Assembly: GCA_052387115.1 (NCBI GenBank)
Contig: JBQTJM010000247.1
Location: 1-12,608 of the forward strand
Length of the DNA: 12,608 bases
Origin: JACCXJ01 sp052387115
Lineage (GTDB): Bacteria > Pseudomonadota > Gammaproteobacteria > JACCXJ01
Direction: 5' to 3'
Shown here: in pieces, positions 1 to 8,865 of the stretch
Numbering within the stretch: position 1 is the first letter of the stretch
Layout of the letters: every line of letters starts with the position of its first letter
The notes under the pieces: model-generated
Seen by the model: only the letters and a program-made list of their open reading frames with translations
Database searches by the model: none
What the model was told of the DNA's origin: nothing
Position numbers and translations under genes: made by a program

Positions 1-1904
1 TATCGCATCAGGTCGAGCGACATCTCCTCCTTCACCTCGCCGGCGCAGACGTTGGCGAATGCGACGATGCGCCCGTCCTTGCGCACCACGGCCACCGGCA
101 GGCGCGCCAGGTAGGAGCGGTCGAAGCAGCCGAGCGAGAAGGACTTCTCGCGCGTGTTCTTGCGGGCCAGCCACTGATCGGAGATCCCCTGCAGCTCGTC
201 GAGCAGCGCCGGCACGTCCTTGGCGCCCAGGAGATCGAAGGCGGCGCCTTCGCGGGCCATCCGGTTTCCCGCCTGACGCAGCGTCGCGCGCGAGCGGCCG
301 GACAGCGAGAAATCGTCGAGGGGCACCGGGCCTCCTCCCCGAGCTTGCGGAGCTGGAGTCCGAGGTCGAGATAGAGCGGGAGATCGTCGGCGCCGACCTC
401 GTAGAAGGCGGCGACGCCGCCGTGGCGATCGGCCTCCTCGCGGAAGCGCCACGCCAGCTCGCGCCGCGCGTCGGGCTCGGCCGCGATCGGATCGCCCAGC
501 GCGATCCACCCACGCCCGTGCACGCCGTACATCAGGAAGCCGGCGCTCTGCTCGTGGAAGAGGATCCGCTTGTCCCCGACCAGCGCGAGGAAGGCGTTGC
601 AGCGCCGCGAGGTACTCGCGAGCGCGGCGGCGCGGTCGAGGTCCTCAGGCGTCGGCAGCACGGCCGGCGGTGGCGCGGGCCGCAGCAGCCGCGATAGCGC
701 GAAGACGCCGAGCGCCAGGACGCCGCCGGCCAGCGCGCGGAGCGAGCGGGACGCGTCCGCGTCGAGCTCGAACTGCCACCACAGCTCGTGCGCGTAGTCG
801 ACGTGACGATAGGCGAGCACCACGACGAAGCCCGTCACGATCAGGACCGCGGCGATGCCGGCTGTCCAGCCCGGCGAGAACGACTGCGAGAGCAGCGAGC
901 TGCGCCGGTAGAACCAGCGATGATTGGGCGCGAGCGCCGCGGCCAGGAGCGCCAGCGCGAGCCCCTCCTCCCAATCGAGCCCCTTGGCGAGCGCGGCGAC
1001 AGCCCCTCCCCCGAGCAGGGCCAGCGTCGCCCAGTAGGCCGCGTCGGAGCGCTGCTGGAGCGCGCGCGAGCACGAGCAGCCCGACGCCCAGTACGCTGCC
1101 GAGCGAGCAGCAACACCATCGCCATCTCGAAGACGCCGAGACCCGCCGGGACGTGGCTCACGAGGCCGAGCACCTGCGCGAGCAGGAACGCGCCGAGCAC
1201 CGTCGGGTAGCCGAGCCCCGGCGCGTCCGGCAGCAGCACCCAGAGCGCGGCCCCCGCCACCGCCCAGTCGAGCAGGACAGCGCGAGCTGCGCCGCCGTGA
1301 AGGCGGGCCCGGGCTGCTCCAGCTCGAAGCCGCGGAAGCGCAGCTTGCGCTGGCGTCGCAGCGTCGAGATCCCGTAAACGACAAGCGTGGCGAGGAAGAC
1401 CGCTCCGATCGGGCGGCTCGTCGCGAAGAGTGGATGCCACGCTCCGGGGATGGGCAGCGGCTCGAGCAGCAGCACGACGCCGCCGAGCGCGAGGAAGCCG
1501 AGCCAGAGGGTGATGACGTTGACGGTGATGGCGCGCGCCAGCTCGCCCACCGTGACGCCCCAGCTCGTGAACATGCGGTAGCGGACCGCGCTCCCGCCGA
1601 AGAAGGACAGACCCACGTTGTGGCTGAAGACGAAGGCGATAAACGAGGCCAGCGCGATTCGTGGATACGAGAGCGGACTCCCGACCCAGCGCAGCGCGAG
1701 CGTGTCGTAGCCGGTGAGCAGGAGGTAGCCGAGCACCGTGAGGGCGATCGCGAGCGCCACGTCTCGGTAGGGGATCGCCGCCAGGTGCCCGACCACGTCA
1801 CCATAGTGGTACTCCGAGAGCTCGTGATGAAGGATCCAGGCCGCCAGCGCGAACAGCGCGAGCCCGAGAAAGGGACCGAGCGCCGTTGCGAAGCGCTCCT
1901 TCAT
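1..1904 (-). pseudogene. mprF: MprF/LpiA-type lysyl-phosphatidylglycerol synthase, frameshifted, internally deleted, runs off left edge
   Basis: The family transfers lysine from Lys-tRNA to phosphatidylglycerol at the inner membrane and flips the product, lowering surface negative charge. The start at 1904 has a GGGAGGAG ribosome-binding site and overlaps the stop of the upstream hydrolase gene as ATGA. The N-terminal part shows many hydrophobic helices of the flippase domain, beginning MKERFATALGPFLGLALFAL and including SFFGGSAVRYRMF. The distal part shows the FYRRSSLLSQSFSPGW and HVDYAHELWWQFELD motifs, then the DUF2156-like synthase domain (SAGFLMYGV, FYEVGADDLPLYLDLGL, DQWLARKNTREKSFSLGCFD, ending EMSLDLMR at the window edge). 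The reading frame changes near 1285, 1105, 1060 and 325, two of them at GC-rich runs. At about 1105 the protein jumps from VFEMAMVLL to LGSVLGVGLLVLARA; from memory of the family, roughly 100 residues that usually lie between these are absent. It could be a true pseudogene or reflect sequencing and assembly errors. The family assignment is firm; the status is not. Confidence 0.88.
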
Positions 1905-2455
1905 GGCGCTCCTCCCGCGGGCGCGCGCCTCCGCAGCCCGTCCAGGATGCGCTGCGCGAGCGCGACGTAGTCACCGCCGAAGTGGTGGCCGCCTGCGGTT
2001 CGGACCGTCTCGATCCCCCGGAGCTCCGGCGCCGTACAGAGCGTGTCCTTCTCCTCCTCGCCGTAGACGCACTGCACGAGGGCTGGATCGACGCGCACGA
2101 GCTCGGGCAAGACCAGCGGCGCGTCCTGGTAGGGATCGACGTCGACCCCCAACTTGTCGATCCCGAGTTGGCCGAGCCAGCCGCTCACCTTGAACTGGAA
2201 GGGCGCGCGCGGACCGAGCCCGAGCAGCGTCATCTGGGCGACCTTGGAGCGCTCGGAGTCGGGAAGGCGGTTCAGGGCAAAGGGCACGATGCCGGCCCCG
2301 AACGAGTAACCGATCAGCGCGACCCGCTTGACGCTCCACGCCTCTCCGTAGTGTCGGAGGATGCGCGCGAGGTCGGCCGCCACACGCTCGGGCGGCTTCT
2401 CGGACCAGAAGTACCGGAGGCTGTCCACGCCCACGACGGGCACGCCTTCGCGCAT
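1901..2455 (-). pseudogene. VirJ/AcvB-family lipid hydrolase, N-terminus missing
   Basis: This 184-residue frame is an alpha/beta hydrolase of the bacterial virulence protein VirJ family. Characterised AcvB/VirJ proteins are periplasmic and hydrolyse lysyl-phosphatidylglycerol, the product of the adjacent mprF-type gene. The family signature REGVPVVGVDSLRYFW is at residues 2-17, the nucleophile elbow GYSFGAG has Ser51, a likely acid is Asp137 in YGEEEKD, and the likely base is in GGHHFGGDY (His157 or His158). Family members normally have a signal peptide and about 25 or more hydrolase-fold residues (an oxyanion-region SGDGGW-like motif) before this point, and these are absent. The frame upstream of residue 1 reads PDSANTTRR and then meets the stop codon of the lipoprotein gene, so the gene was cut within about 40 bases of 2455. 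No ribosome-binding site precedes the ATG at 2455. It overlaps the mprF-type start by ATGA, so the two were translationally coupled. Probably inactive as it stands. Confidence 0.82.
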
Positions 2456-2491
2456 GCGCCGGGTGGTATTAGCCGAGTCAGGCGATTGGGT

Positions 2492-2896
2492 TTACCACCA
2501 CAACGGCCCCCACATGCCCCAGTCCGTCGCCGCATCGTTCGCCATCTCCGCAGCCTCTAGCCTCTCTTCTGCCACCTGTTGCTGCCTTAGGGCAAGGCGT
2601 TGGTACTGCGCGTACTCTTCAGGCCCACCGACATAGACACATTGGCAGTCATAGGGATCGGCATAGCTATAGATAACCCGGCCGTCCTTCGTCCGCATCG
2701 ACACCTTGAGCGGCTGCATGGCCTTGAGATGAGCGAGCTTTTCAGGGGTGTCGGCCGGCCGCACCTTGAATCCCGCCGCGGCGAGCAGGTCGTCTATCTT
2801 CTGCGCCTCCTCCTGCCGCATCGCTGCACAGCCTCCCATCAGAAGGGCTAACGCGAGTGCGAGCACCAAGCTCCAAGTATAAACCTTTCGATTCAT
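2492..2896 (-). CDS. Small predicted lipoprotein, function unknown
   Basis: The 134-residue product has a lipoprotein signal: MNRK, a hydrophobic run from about residue 5 to 19, then LMGGC with the lipidation cysteine at 23. The ribosome-binding site is strong (AGGAGG, 6 bases before the ATG at 2896), which supports the start. The mature part is predicted soluble, with a helical glutamine- and glutamate-rich segment at about 98-117 and an aromatic C-terminus (DWGMWGPLWW). The central PLKVSMRTKDGRVIYSYADPYDCQCVYVGG stretch (about 63-92) carries two further cysteines and resembles small proteobacterial lipoproteins of unknown role; I cannot name a family. Residue 24 is Ala rather than Asp, so outer-membrane sorting is more likely than inner-membrane retention. 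The gene lies in the less G+C-rich segment with the oxidase gene, 176 bases downstream of it on the same strand. Confidence 0.8.
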   Translation of the reverse strand: MNRKVYTWSLVLALALALLMGGCAAMRQEEAQKIDDLLAAAGFKVRPADTPEKLAHLKAMQPLKVSMRTKDGRVIYSYADPYDCQCVYVGGPEEYAQYQRLALRQQQVAEERLEAAEMANDAATDWGMWGPLWW

Positions 2897-3072
2897 CTCT
2901 TTCCTCCTGGCGACTGTACGGCCAAACCAAGCGTGGTCCGCAAGTCTTTGTCAGTTCGTTTTCTGATGCTCGAAGGGCGAGCCGCCGGATGGGAAACCAG
3001 GCGGCGGAACCCGTCCCACGGTTCCGCCCCACGCGGCCTCAAGCGATGGTGGGCAACAGGGAGGACGCCCTA

Positions 3073-5022
3073 CTATATGATTTTTACGGTCTTCGACAAG
3101 CTAGGGACTCCGGTCGGGCTCAGAGAAAACAACATATAGTAACCTGGTAGAACGACGCCTTTATCCGCCGGGATAGCCAGCGAGTACGCATTGGTACCGA
3201 CTGCGGTGGCTGTCAAAAAGACACGGCGCTGGTCATTATTTACGGTATGTGTGACCGATGACAAGCGCATCAGCACGAATCCCGATATAGGACCGTTGGT
3301 TGTTACGTTGATCTGGGTACCGGACTTCGCGGTTCCCGGTGCGGTGCTGATAACCGGGCGATTAGCCAGTTGGCCGTTTGTGCCGAATAGGTAAGGAGGC
3401 GAGAATATTTCCGCATTCGGGTGATTCGCGGTACAGTTACCACACAGGCCGCCGCCACCGACAAACACGCGCCCATCGGGCAACAGTAAGGCTCCACTAT
3501 GATACGTGCGTGGGATCTGCATCGAAGCCAAGGTGGTGAATTGACGAGTTGCCGGGTCCCAGATCTCGGCCGCGAGCACCGGCTGCCGGTCGGTAAACGC
3601 GAGGGCATATGATTGCCCGCCAACGACGACGACTTGCCCGTTGGGCAACACCACGCTAGTGCCGAAGGCGCGGGGAAAGGCCATGGACCCCACTTTGCTC
3701 ACGGCAACGCCGTTGCTCAAATCGATCACGTACGCGCTGCCCGTGGCGTTGCGGTACTGGTAAGCGGGTGCGCCACCGACCTTTAAGATCTTCTTAATGT
3801 CGTACATCGTCGCGTTGCCGTTCATGCTGTAGGCATCATTCCCACGGTTCCCCGCAGAAATAACGCTCCCACCATTATTGGTATCGTACCAATTCATATG
3901 GTTATGGGGTCCGGCATGAAATACCTTACCACCCGTTACGCCAAAGAGCCACAGGTGATTGTCGCCACGGAACACGCCCTCAGGGTCGGGCCCGATCACG
4001 GGGTCTACCCAAGCGCCGGGCAATACGGTCCAGCCCGAAGCGGCACTCCACACCTCTCCGTCCTTGTTGCCAACCCCACCGCTCCACGACCCCCCCAGCG
4101 TAAATACCTTACCGGTTGAGAGAACAGTGGTACCTTGATAGCCACGGGCAATATCCATGTTTTGGGCGGCCTGCCAGGTATTGGTAAATGGGTTATAGAT
4201 GCTGGTCTTGATGCTTGCGATTCCGCCATTGACCAGGATCCGGCCGTCCGGAAGATTGGCGGTACCGGGGCAAAACATGTTGTGCCCCGTTTCGAATACC
4301 AGGCGCTCGGAGGTCTGGTTACTAGCTGGATTGAAGATCGCCGTGTAGGTCTGGACCTTGGAGCCCGTATTAAAGTCCAAGCGATCCTCCGCAGACCAGA
4401 GTAGGACCTTTCCATTAGGCAGGTTGGCCGCGGCCACAGGCACGAGCGGAAAGGGTATAAGACCATTCCAGCGACCGGCGACATTCGGCGGGCCCGGCAC
4501 TACCGCAGCGCTTAACCACAGCTCACTGTCCGCACCCGTGCAAGAGCGCTGAACCAGTTGGACGCCGTTCGCGAGAGAGGCACCGGAAACATATAGACAC
4601 TTTCCGCTGTGCTGCGCTACCAAGCGGTAGGCCTGTCCGTGCGGCTGCAACCTCCAGAGTGTGTTAGCAGCACCGGCACAGGGTGCTTGGACAACACTTG
4701 CATCTTGCTGCAAGGATGCCCCGGCGACACCCAGGCATTTCTGGCTATGCTGCACGACGATCTCGTAGGCCGCCCCCTGGGGGATGAAAACCCATTGTTG
4801 ATTCTCATTACCGCTACAACTGTATTGGACCACCTTGGCAGCATTGGCTAACGACGCCCCACTAACATGTACACACCTCCCACTCTTCTTACCAACGATG
4901 GTGGACGGAGACGAGAGCACGTCCGCGCACGTGAATTGTGAATAGCAATAAAGGGTGGCGAAGAGCGTGACGAGCGAAAAGCTCAAGGGAGGTATGCGAC
5001 TGCTGCGGCGATAATGACTCAT
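3073..5022 (-). CDS. Secreted galactose-oxidase-like copper radical oxidase with N-terminal ricin-type lectin domain
   Basis: The 649-residue product starts with a signal peptide (hydrophobic about 11-29, cleavage probably after TCA at 31-33). Residues about 36-172 form a three-repeat ricin B/CBM13-type trefoil, each repeat with a GKC/GRC and VSGASL-like segment; only the first has a clear QxW (QQW). Residues about 180-545 form the kelch-propeller galactose oxidase core and about 550-649 the DUF1929 domain. Comparison with remembered fungal galactose oxidase (mature numbering) shows Cys251 for C228 and Tyr295 for Y272 (the thioether radical cofactor), Trp313 for W290, Tyr507 and His508 for Y495/H496, and His592 for H581. 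Pocket residues also match: Arg352 (R330), Tyr421-Gln422 (Y405/Q406), Phe476 (F464). The known reaction is oxidation of a primary alcohol such as galactose C6 to the aldehyde with release of hydrogen peroxide. The start has a modest AGGGA site 7 bases upstream. It is divergent from dnaE and has lower G+C than its neighbours, suggesting acquisition. Substrate is inferred. Confidence 0.93.
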   Translation of the reverse strand: MSHYRRSSRIPPLSFSLVTLFATLYCYSQFTCADVLSSPSTIVGKKSGRCVHVSGASLANAAKVVQYSCSGNENQQWVFIPQGAAYEIVVQHSQKCLGVAGASLQQDASVVQAPCAGAANTLWRLQPHGQAYRLVAQHSGKCLYVSGASLANGVQLVQRSCTGADSELWLSAAVVPGPPNVAGRWNGLIPFPLVPVAAANLPNGKVLLWSAEDRLDFNTGSKVQTYTAIFNPASNQTSERLVFETGHNMFCPGTANLPDGRILVNGGIASIKTSIYNPFTNTWQAAQNMDIARGYQGTTVLSTGKVFTLGGSWSGGVGNKDGEVWSAASGWTVLPGAWVDPVIGPDPEGVFRGDNHLWLFGVTGGKVFHAGPHNHMNWYDTNNGGSVISAGNRGNDAYSMNGNATMYDIKKILKVGGAPAYQYRNATGSAYVIDLSNGVAVSKVGSMAFPRAFGTSVVLPNGQVVVVGGQSYALAFTDRQPVLAAEIWDPATRQFTTLASMQIPRTYHSGALLLPDGRVFVGGGGLCGNCTANHPNAEIFSPPYLFGTNGQLANRPVISTAPGTAKSGTQINVTTNGPISGFVLMRLSSVTHTVNNDQRRVFLTATAVGTNAYSLAIPADKGVVLPGYYMLFSLSPTGVPSLSKTVKII

Positions 5023-5140
5023 ATCGGATCCCTGCTCGAGTGAGGCTTACCCGTTGTTCAAGACCGTTCAGGCTTTGACGCCATGAGCTCCAAGCGATAA
5101 GTGAGCATAGGAGATTCGACGGGGTTATGCAACAGCTACG

Positions 5141-5169
5141 TTTACGTCGAATGGGCCAGCGGATAGAAT
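5141..5169 (+). promoter_or_regulatory. Sigma-70-type promoter for dnaE
   Basis: A -35 box TTTACG (5141-5146) and a -10 box TAGAAT (5164-5169, 5 of 6 to consensus) are separated by exactly 17 bases. The predicted start would be near 5176, leaving a short leader that contains the GGGGGAG ribosome-binding site about 11 bases before the ATG at 5207. Inferred from consensus only. Confidence 0.5.
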
Positions 5170-5206
5170 CCGGGACCCGGATCATGCCGGGGGAGAGCCA
5201 GACCCC

Positions 5207-8200
5207 ATGTTCGTCCATCTCCACGTCCACACCGAGTATTCGCTGGTCGATGGCATCATCCGCATCGACGAGCTCGTCGAGCGCGTGGCCGCGCTCGGCA
5301 TGCCGGCCGTGGCGGTCACCGATCAGAGCGCGCTCTTCTCGCTCGTCAAGTTCTATCGTGCCGCCCAGGCACGGGGGGTGAAGCCCATCATCGGCGCGGA
5401 TCTCTGGGTCCAGGGCCGCACCGGCGGCGGCGCTCTGGAGCGCACCCGCCTCGTGGCCTTGTGCCGGGACCAGAGCGGCTACCGGAACCTCACCCGGCTT
5501 GTGACCCGGAGCTACACCGAGGGGCAGTCCCAGGGCATCCCGGTGGTGCGGCGGGAGTGGCTCAACGAGTCGTCCGAGGGGCTCATCCTGCTCTCCGGCG
5601 GGCTCGCCGGCGAGCTCGGGCAGGTGCTCGCCAAGCGCGGTCACGCCGAGGCCAGGCGCCGGCTCGACGAGTGGCGGTCGGCCTTTCCGGAGCGCTTCTA
5701 TATCGAGTTGCAGCGCACCGGCCGTCCGGGGGAAGAGGCCTACCTCGAAGGGGCGCTGGCGCTCGCGGCCGACTGCGATGTCCCGGTGGTCGCGACCAAC
5801 GAGGTGTGCTTTCTGAAATCCGACGACTACGAGGCCCACGAGGCCCGGGTGTGCATCCACGAGGGCCGCATGCTGGACGATCCCAGGCGCCCGCGACGCT
5901 ACAGCCAGGGGCAGTACCTGAAGCGGCCGGACGAGATGGCGGCGCTGTTCGCGGACATCCCCGAGGCCTTGGAGAACGCCGTGGGCCTGGCGCAACGCTG
6001 CAACCTGGAGCTTGGGCTCGGCCGCCACCACCTGCCCGATTTCCCCACCTGTCCCGGGGAAGGTATCGAGGCGCACCTCCGTCGCGTCGCCGGCGCGGGT
6101 CTCGATGGCCGTTTGCAACAGACCCTCCCGGCCGGCGGCGAAAGCGAACGCGGGCGCTACCGGGAGCGCCTGGAGCGGGAGATCGAGGTCATCACCGACA
6201 TGGGGTTCGCCGGTTATTTCCTCATCGTCGCCGATTTCATCGGCTTCGCGCGCACACAGGGCATCCCGGTCGGGCCGGGGCGCGGCTCCGGTGCCGGCTC
6301 GCTGGTCGCCTATGCGCTCGCCATCACGGACCTCGATCCGATCGCCTATGACCTTCTCTTCGAGCGTTTCCTGAACCCCGAGCGGGTATCGCTCCCGGAC
6401 TTCGACGTGGACTTCTGCATGGAGCGGCGCGACGAGGTGATCGAGTACGTCGCCGGCCGTTACGGGCGCGATCGCGTCTCGCAGATCATCACCTACGGCA
6501 CCATGGCGGCGAAGGCGGTAGTGCGCGATGTCGGCCGGGTGCTGGGCCGTGCCTACGGATTCGTGGACCAGATCGCGAAGCTCATCCCTTTCGATCTGCA
6601 CATGACCTTGGAGCGCGCGCTCTCGGAGGAACCGGCGCTCAAGGCCCGCTACGAGGCCGAGGAGGAGGTGCGGGAGATCATCGATCTCGCCAAGCGACTG
6701 GAGGGCCTGACCCGCAATGCCGGGCGCCACGCCGGGGGAGTGGTGATCTCGCCCGCGCCGCTCACCGAGTTCATGCCGCTCTACTGCGAGGAGGGCGCGA
6801 CCACCCCGGTGACCCAGTTCGACATGGGGGATGTCGAGGCCATGGGGCTCGTGAAGTTCGATTTTCTCGGACTTCGCACCCTTACCGTCATCGATTGGGC
6901 GGTGCGCGCCATCAACCGGGGACACGAAGGCCCGACCCTCGATATCGCGCGGCTGCCGCCAGACGATCCCGCGGCCTTTGATCTCATTCGCAGCGGGGAG
7001 ACCACCGCGGTGTTCCAGCTCGAATCGCGCGGCATGAAGGAACTGGTGAAAAAACTCAAGCCGGACCGATTCGAGGACCTCATCGCGCTGGTGGCCCTCT
7101 ACCGGCCCGGTCCCCTGCAATCGGGTATGGTGGACGATTTCATCGAGCGCAAACACGGGCGGGCCGCGGTGCGCTATCAACACCCGGCGCTCGAGCCGAT
7201 CCTGGCGCCGACCTACGGGGTCATCCTCTACCAGGAGCAGGTCATGCAGATCGCCCAGGTCCTGGCCGGGTATTCGCTCGGGGCCGCGGATCTCCTGCGG
7301 CGCGCGATGGGCAAGAAGAAGCCCGAAGAGATGGCCAAGCAACGCGCTGTTTTCATCGACGGCGCGGCGGACCGCGGCGTGGACGCGGCGCTGGCCGGCG
7401 TCATCTTCGACCTCATGGAGAAGTTCGCGGGTTATGGTTTCAATAAATCACACTCGGCCGCCTACGCCCTCTTGAGCTACCAGACCGCCTGGCTCAAGGC
7501 CCATCACCCGGCGGCCTTCATGGCCGCGGTCCTGTCCGCGGATATGGACCATACGGATAAGATCGTCTCGCTGATCGACGAGTGCCGCCGCATGGGGATC
7601 CCGATCCTGGCGCCGCATGTCAACGACTCGGAGCACGGATTCACGGTCGCCGAGGGGGGGGGGATCCGCTACGGGCTCGGCGCGATCAAGGGCGCGGGCC
7701 GCTCGGCCATCGAGGCCCTCGGCGAGGCACGGGCGGCGCAGGGGCCGTTCCGGGACCTCTTCGATCTAACCCGGCGGGTCGACCAGAGGCGCCTGAATCG
7801 GCGCGTCACCGAGGCCCTGGCGCGTGCCGGGGCCCTGGACCGCCTGGGGCCGAGCCGTGCCGCGATCCTGGCGAGCCTCGATACCGCCCTGCAGTCGGCC
7901 GAGCAGCGCCTGCGCGATCGCGCCGCCGGTCAGGTGGACCTGTTCGGGTTCCCGCAAGGCCCGGAGGCGAGCCCCGACGAGGTGACGCTCGGTTTCACTG
8001 ACGTGCCCGAGTGGTCCGAGGAACAGCGGCTCAACGGTGAAAAGGAGGCGCTCGGGCTCTATCTCAGCGGCCACCCCATCGATCGCTATCGCGACGAGCT
8101 GGGTCGGCTCTCTGTGTGCCGCTTGGCGGATCTGACACAAGGAAGCCGCCGGGTGGCCGGGCTCATCACCGGCCTGCGCACGACCCAGGGACGGCGCGGG

Positions 8201-8659
8201 CGCATGGCGATCGCCACCCTCGATGATCGGAGCGCGCGCATCGAGGTCGTGGTCTACGCCGAGACGCTGCCGGCCGTGGCCGAGGTCCTCGCCAAGGGGC
8301 GCATCGTGGTCGCCGAGGGGGTTTGCGACATCGACCCTTTCAACGGCGGCTACCGGATCACGGCCGAGCGTATGAGCGACATCGTGGCGGCGCGGGAAAA
8401 GCACGCGCGCCGCCTGCTGCTGCGCCTCACCGCGCATGGGCTCGGCAACGGGCTCCTGGCGGAGCTGAAGTCCCTGCTTGAGGGATCACCCAGGGGCCTG
8501 TGCCCGGTGGTCATCGATTATCAAGGGGCTCGGGCGAGCGCCGAGCTGATCCTCCCCGACCCCTATCGCGTGCAGCCGAGCGACGCCCTCTTGGAAAGCC
8601 TGGCCCGGTGCCTCGGCCGCGATGCGGTGGAGATCGACTATGGTGGCGACGGCGCGTAG
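5207..8659 (+). CDS. dnaE: DNA polymerase III alpha subunit (replicative polymerase)
   Basis: This is the catalytic subunit of the chromosomal replicase, acting at the fork with the clamp, epsilon and theta. The 1150 residues match the usual length of proteobacterial DnaE (about 1160). The PHP domain opens with FVHLHVHTEYSLVDG at residues 2-16; HxH is kept, but the next motif reads AVTDQ where active PHP domains have an H, so PHP nuclease activity is doubtful, as is common in proteobacteria. The polymerase core has GPGRGSGAGSL, catalytic Asp398 and Asp400 in PDFDVDF, and Asp552 in VKFDFLGLRTL (matching E. coli D401, D403, D555). The fingers region, the helix-hairpin-helix region around VDQRRLNRRVTEALARAGAL, the clamp-binding QVDLF at 909-913 and an OB fold at about 970-1050 follow. 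The ATG at 5207 has a GGGGGAG site. It is the best-preserved gene here and stands alone between unrelated genes rather than beside accA. Confidence 0.98.
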   Translation: MFVHLHVHTEYSLVDGIIRIDELVERVAALGMPAVAVTDQSALFSLVKFYRAAQARGVKPIIGADLWVQGRTGGGALERTRLVALCRDQSGYRNLTRLVTRSYTEGQSQGIPVVRREWLNESSEGLILLSGGLAGELGQVLAKRGHAEARRRLDEWRSAFPERFYIELQRTGRPGEEAYLEGALALAADCDVPVVATNEVCFLKSDDYEAHEARVCIHEGRMLDDPRRPRRYSQGQYLKRPDEMAALFADIPEALENAVGLAQRCNLELGLGRHHLPDFPTCPGEGIEAHLRRVAGAGLDGRLQQTLPAGGESERGRYRERLEREIEVITDMGFAGYFLIVADFIGFARTQGIPVGPGRGSGAGSLVAYALAITDLDPIAYDLLFERFLNPERVSLPDFDVDFCMERRDEVIEYVAGRYGRDRVSQIITYGTMAAKAVVRDVGRVLGRAYGFVDQIAKLIPFDLHMTLERALSEEPALKARYEAEEEVREIIDLAKRLEGLTRNAGRHAGGVVISPAPLTEFMPLYCEEGATTPVTQFDMGDVEAMGLVKFDFLGLRTLTVIDWAVRAINRGHEGPTLDIARLPPDDPAAFDLIRSGETTAVFQLESRGMKELVKKLKPDRFEDLIALVALYRPGPLQSGMVDDFIERKHGRAAVRYQHPALEPILAPTYGVILYQEQVMQIAQVLAGYSLGAADLLRRAMGKKKPEEMAKQRAVFIDGAADRGVDAALAGVIFDLMEKFAGYGFNKSHSAAYALLSYQTAWLKAHHPAAFMAAVLSADMDHTDKIVSLIDECRRMGIPILAPHVNDSEHGFTVAEGGGIRYGLGAIKGAGRSAIEALGEARAAQGPFRDLFDLTRRVDQRRLNRRVTEALARAGALDRLGPSRAAILASLDTALQSAEQRLRDRAAGQVDLFGFPQGPEASPDEVTLGFTDVPEWSEEQRLNGEKEALGLYLSGHPIDRYRDELGRLSVCRLADLTQGSRRVAGLITGLRTTQGRRGRMAIATLDDRSARIEVVVYAETLPAVAEVLAKGRIVVAEGVCDIDPFNGGYRITAERMSDIVAAREKHARRLLLRLTAHGLGNGLLAELKSLLEGSPRGLCPVVIDYQGARASAELILPDPYRVQPSDALLESLARCLGRDAVEIDYGGDGA

Positions 8660-8693
8660 TCTGAAAAGGCGGTTTATACTTCCTATATAAGAT

Positions 8694-8715
8694 CCGGTTC
8701 AACTCCCTGAGCCGG
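8694..8715 (+). terminator. Possible transcription-terminating hairpin after dnaE
   Basis: CCGGTTCA (8694-8701) pairs with TGAGCCGG (8708-8715) across the six-base loop ACTCCC: an 8-base-pair stem with one T-G wobble, 35 bases after the dnaE stop. There is no following T tract, so rho-independent function is uncertain. Confidence 0.35.
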
Positions 8716-8865
8716 CAGCCTCTTTGGCCTGCATTCGCGCCAGGGCCGAAACGGACCGATGAATTGCCCGCCCGCGGCTTTTCCTACGTTTGGCCGTGGC
8801 TTGGTCTCGAAGCGAGGCGCTGCAACGGTGCAGCATCGATAGGTTTTTGGACGGAGGTCTTGCCG

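Noticed and set aside
5461..6351. Long plus-strand frame inside dnaE
   Set aside because: It is an alternative frame of the clear dnaE coding sequence, rich in Arg, Ala and Gly with no domain.
4889..7342. Long open frame on the minus strand, 817 codons
   Set aside because: It lies antisense to dnaE and the oxidase 5' end. Its composition is that of a codon-position shadow in high-G+C DNA, with no recognisable domain.
8819..8834. GCTGCA-ACGG-TGCAGC inverted repeat upstream of the activator start
   Set aside because: A six-base stem in G+C-rich DNA is expected by chance, and no second copy was seen at the RTX leaders.
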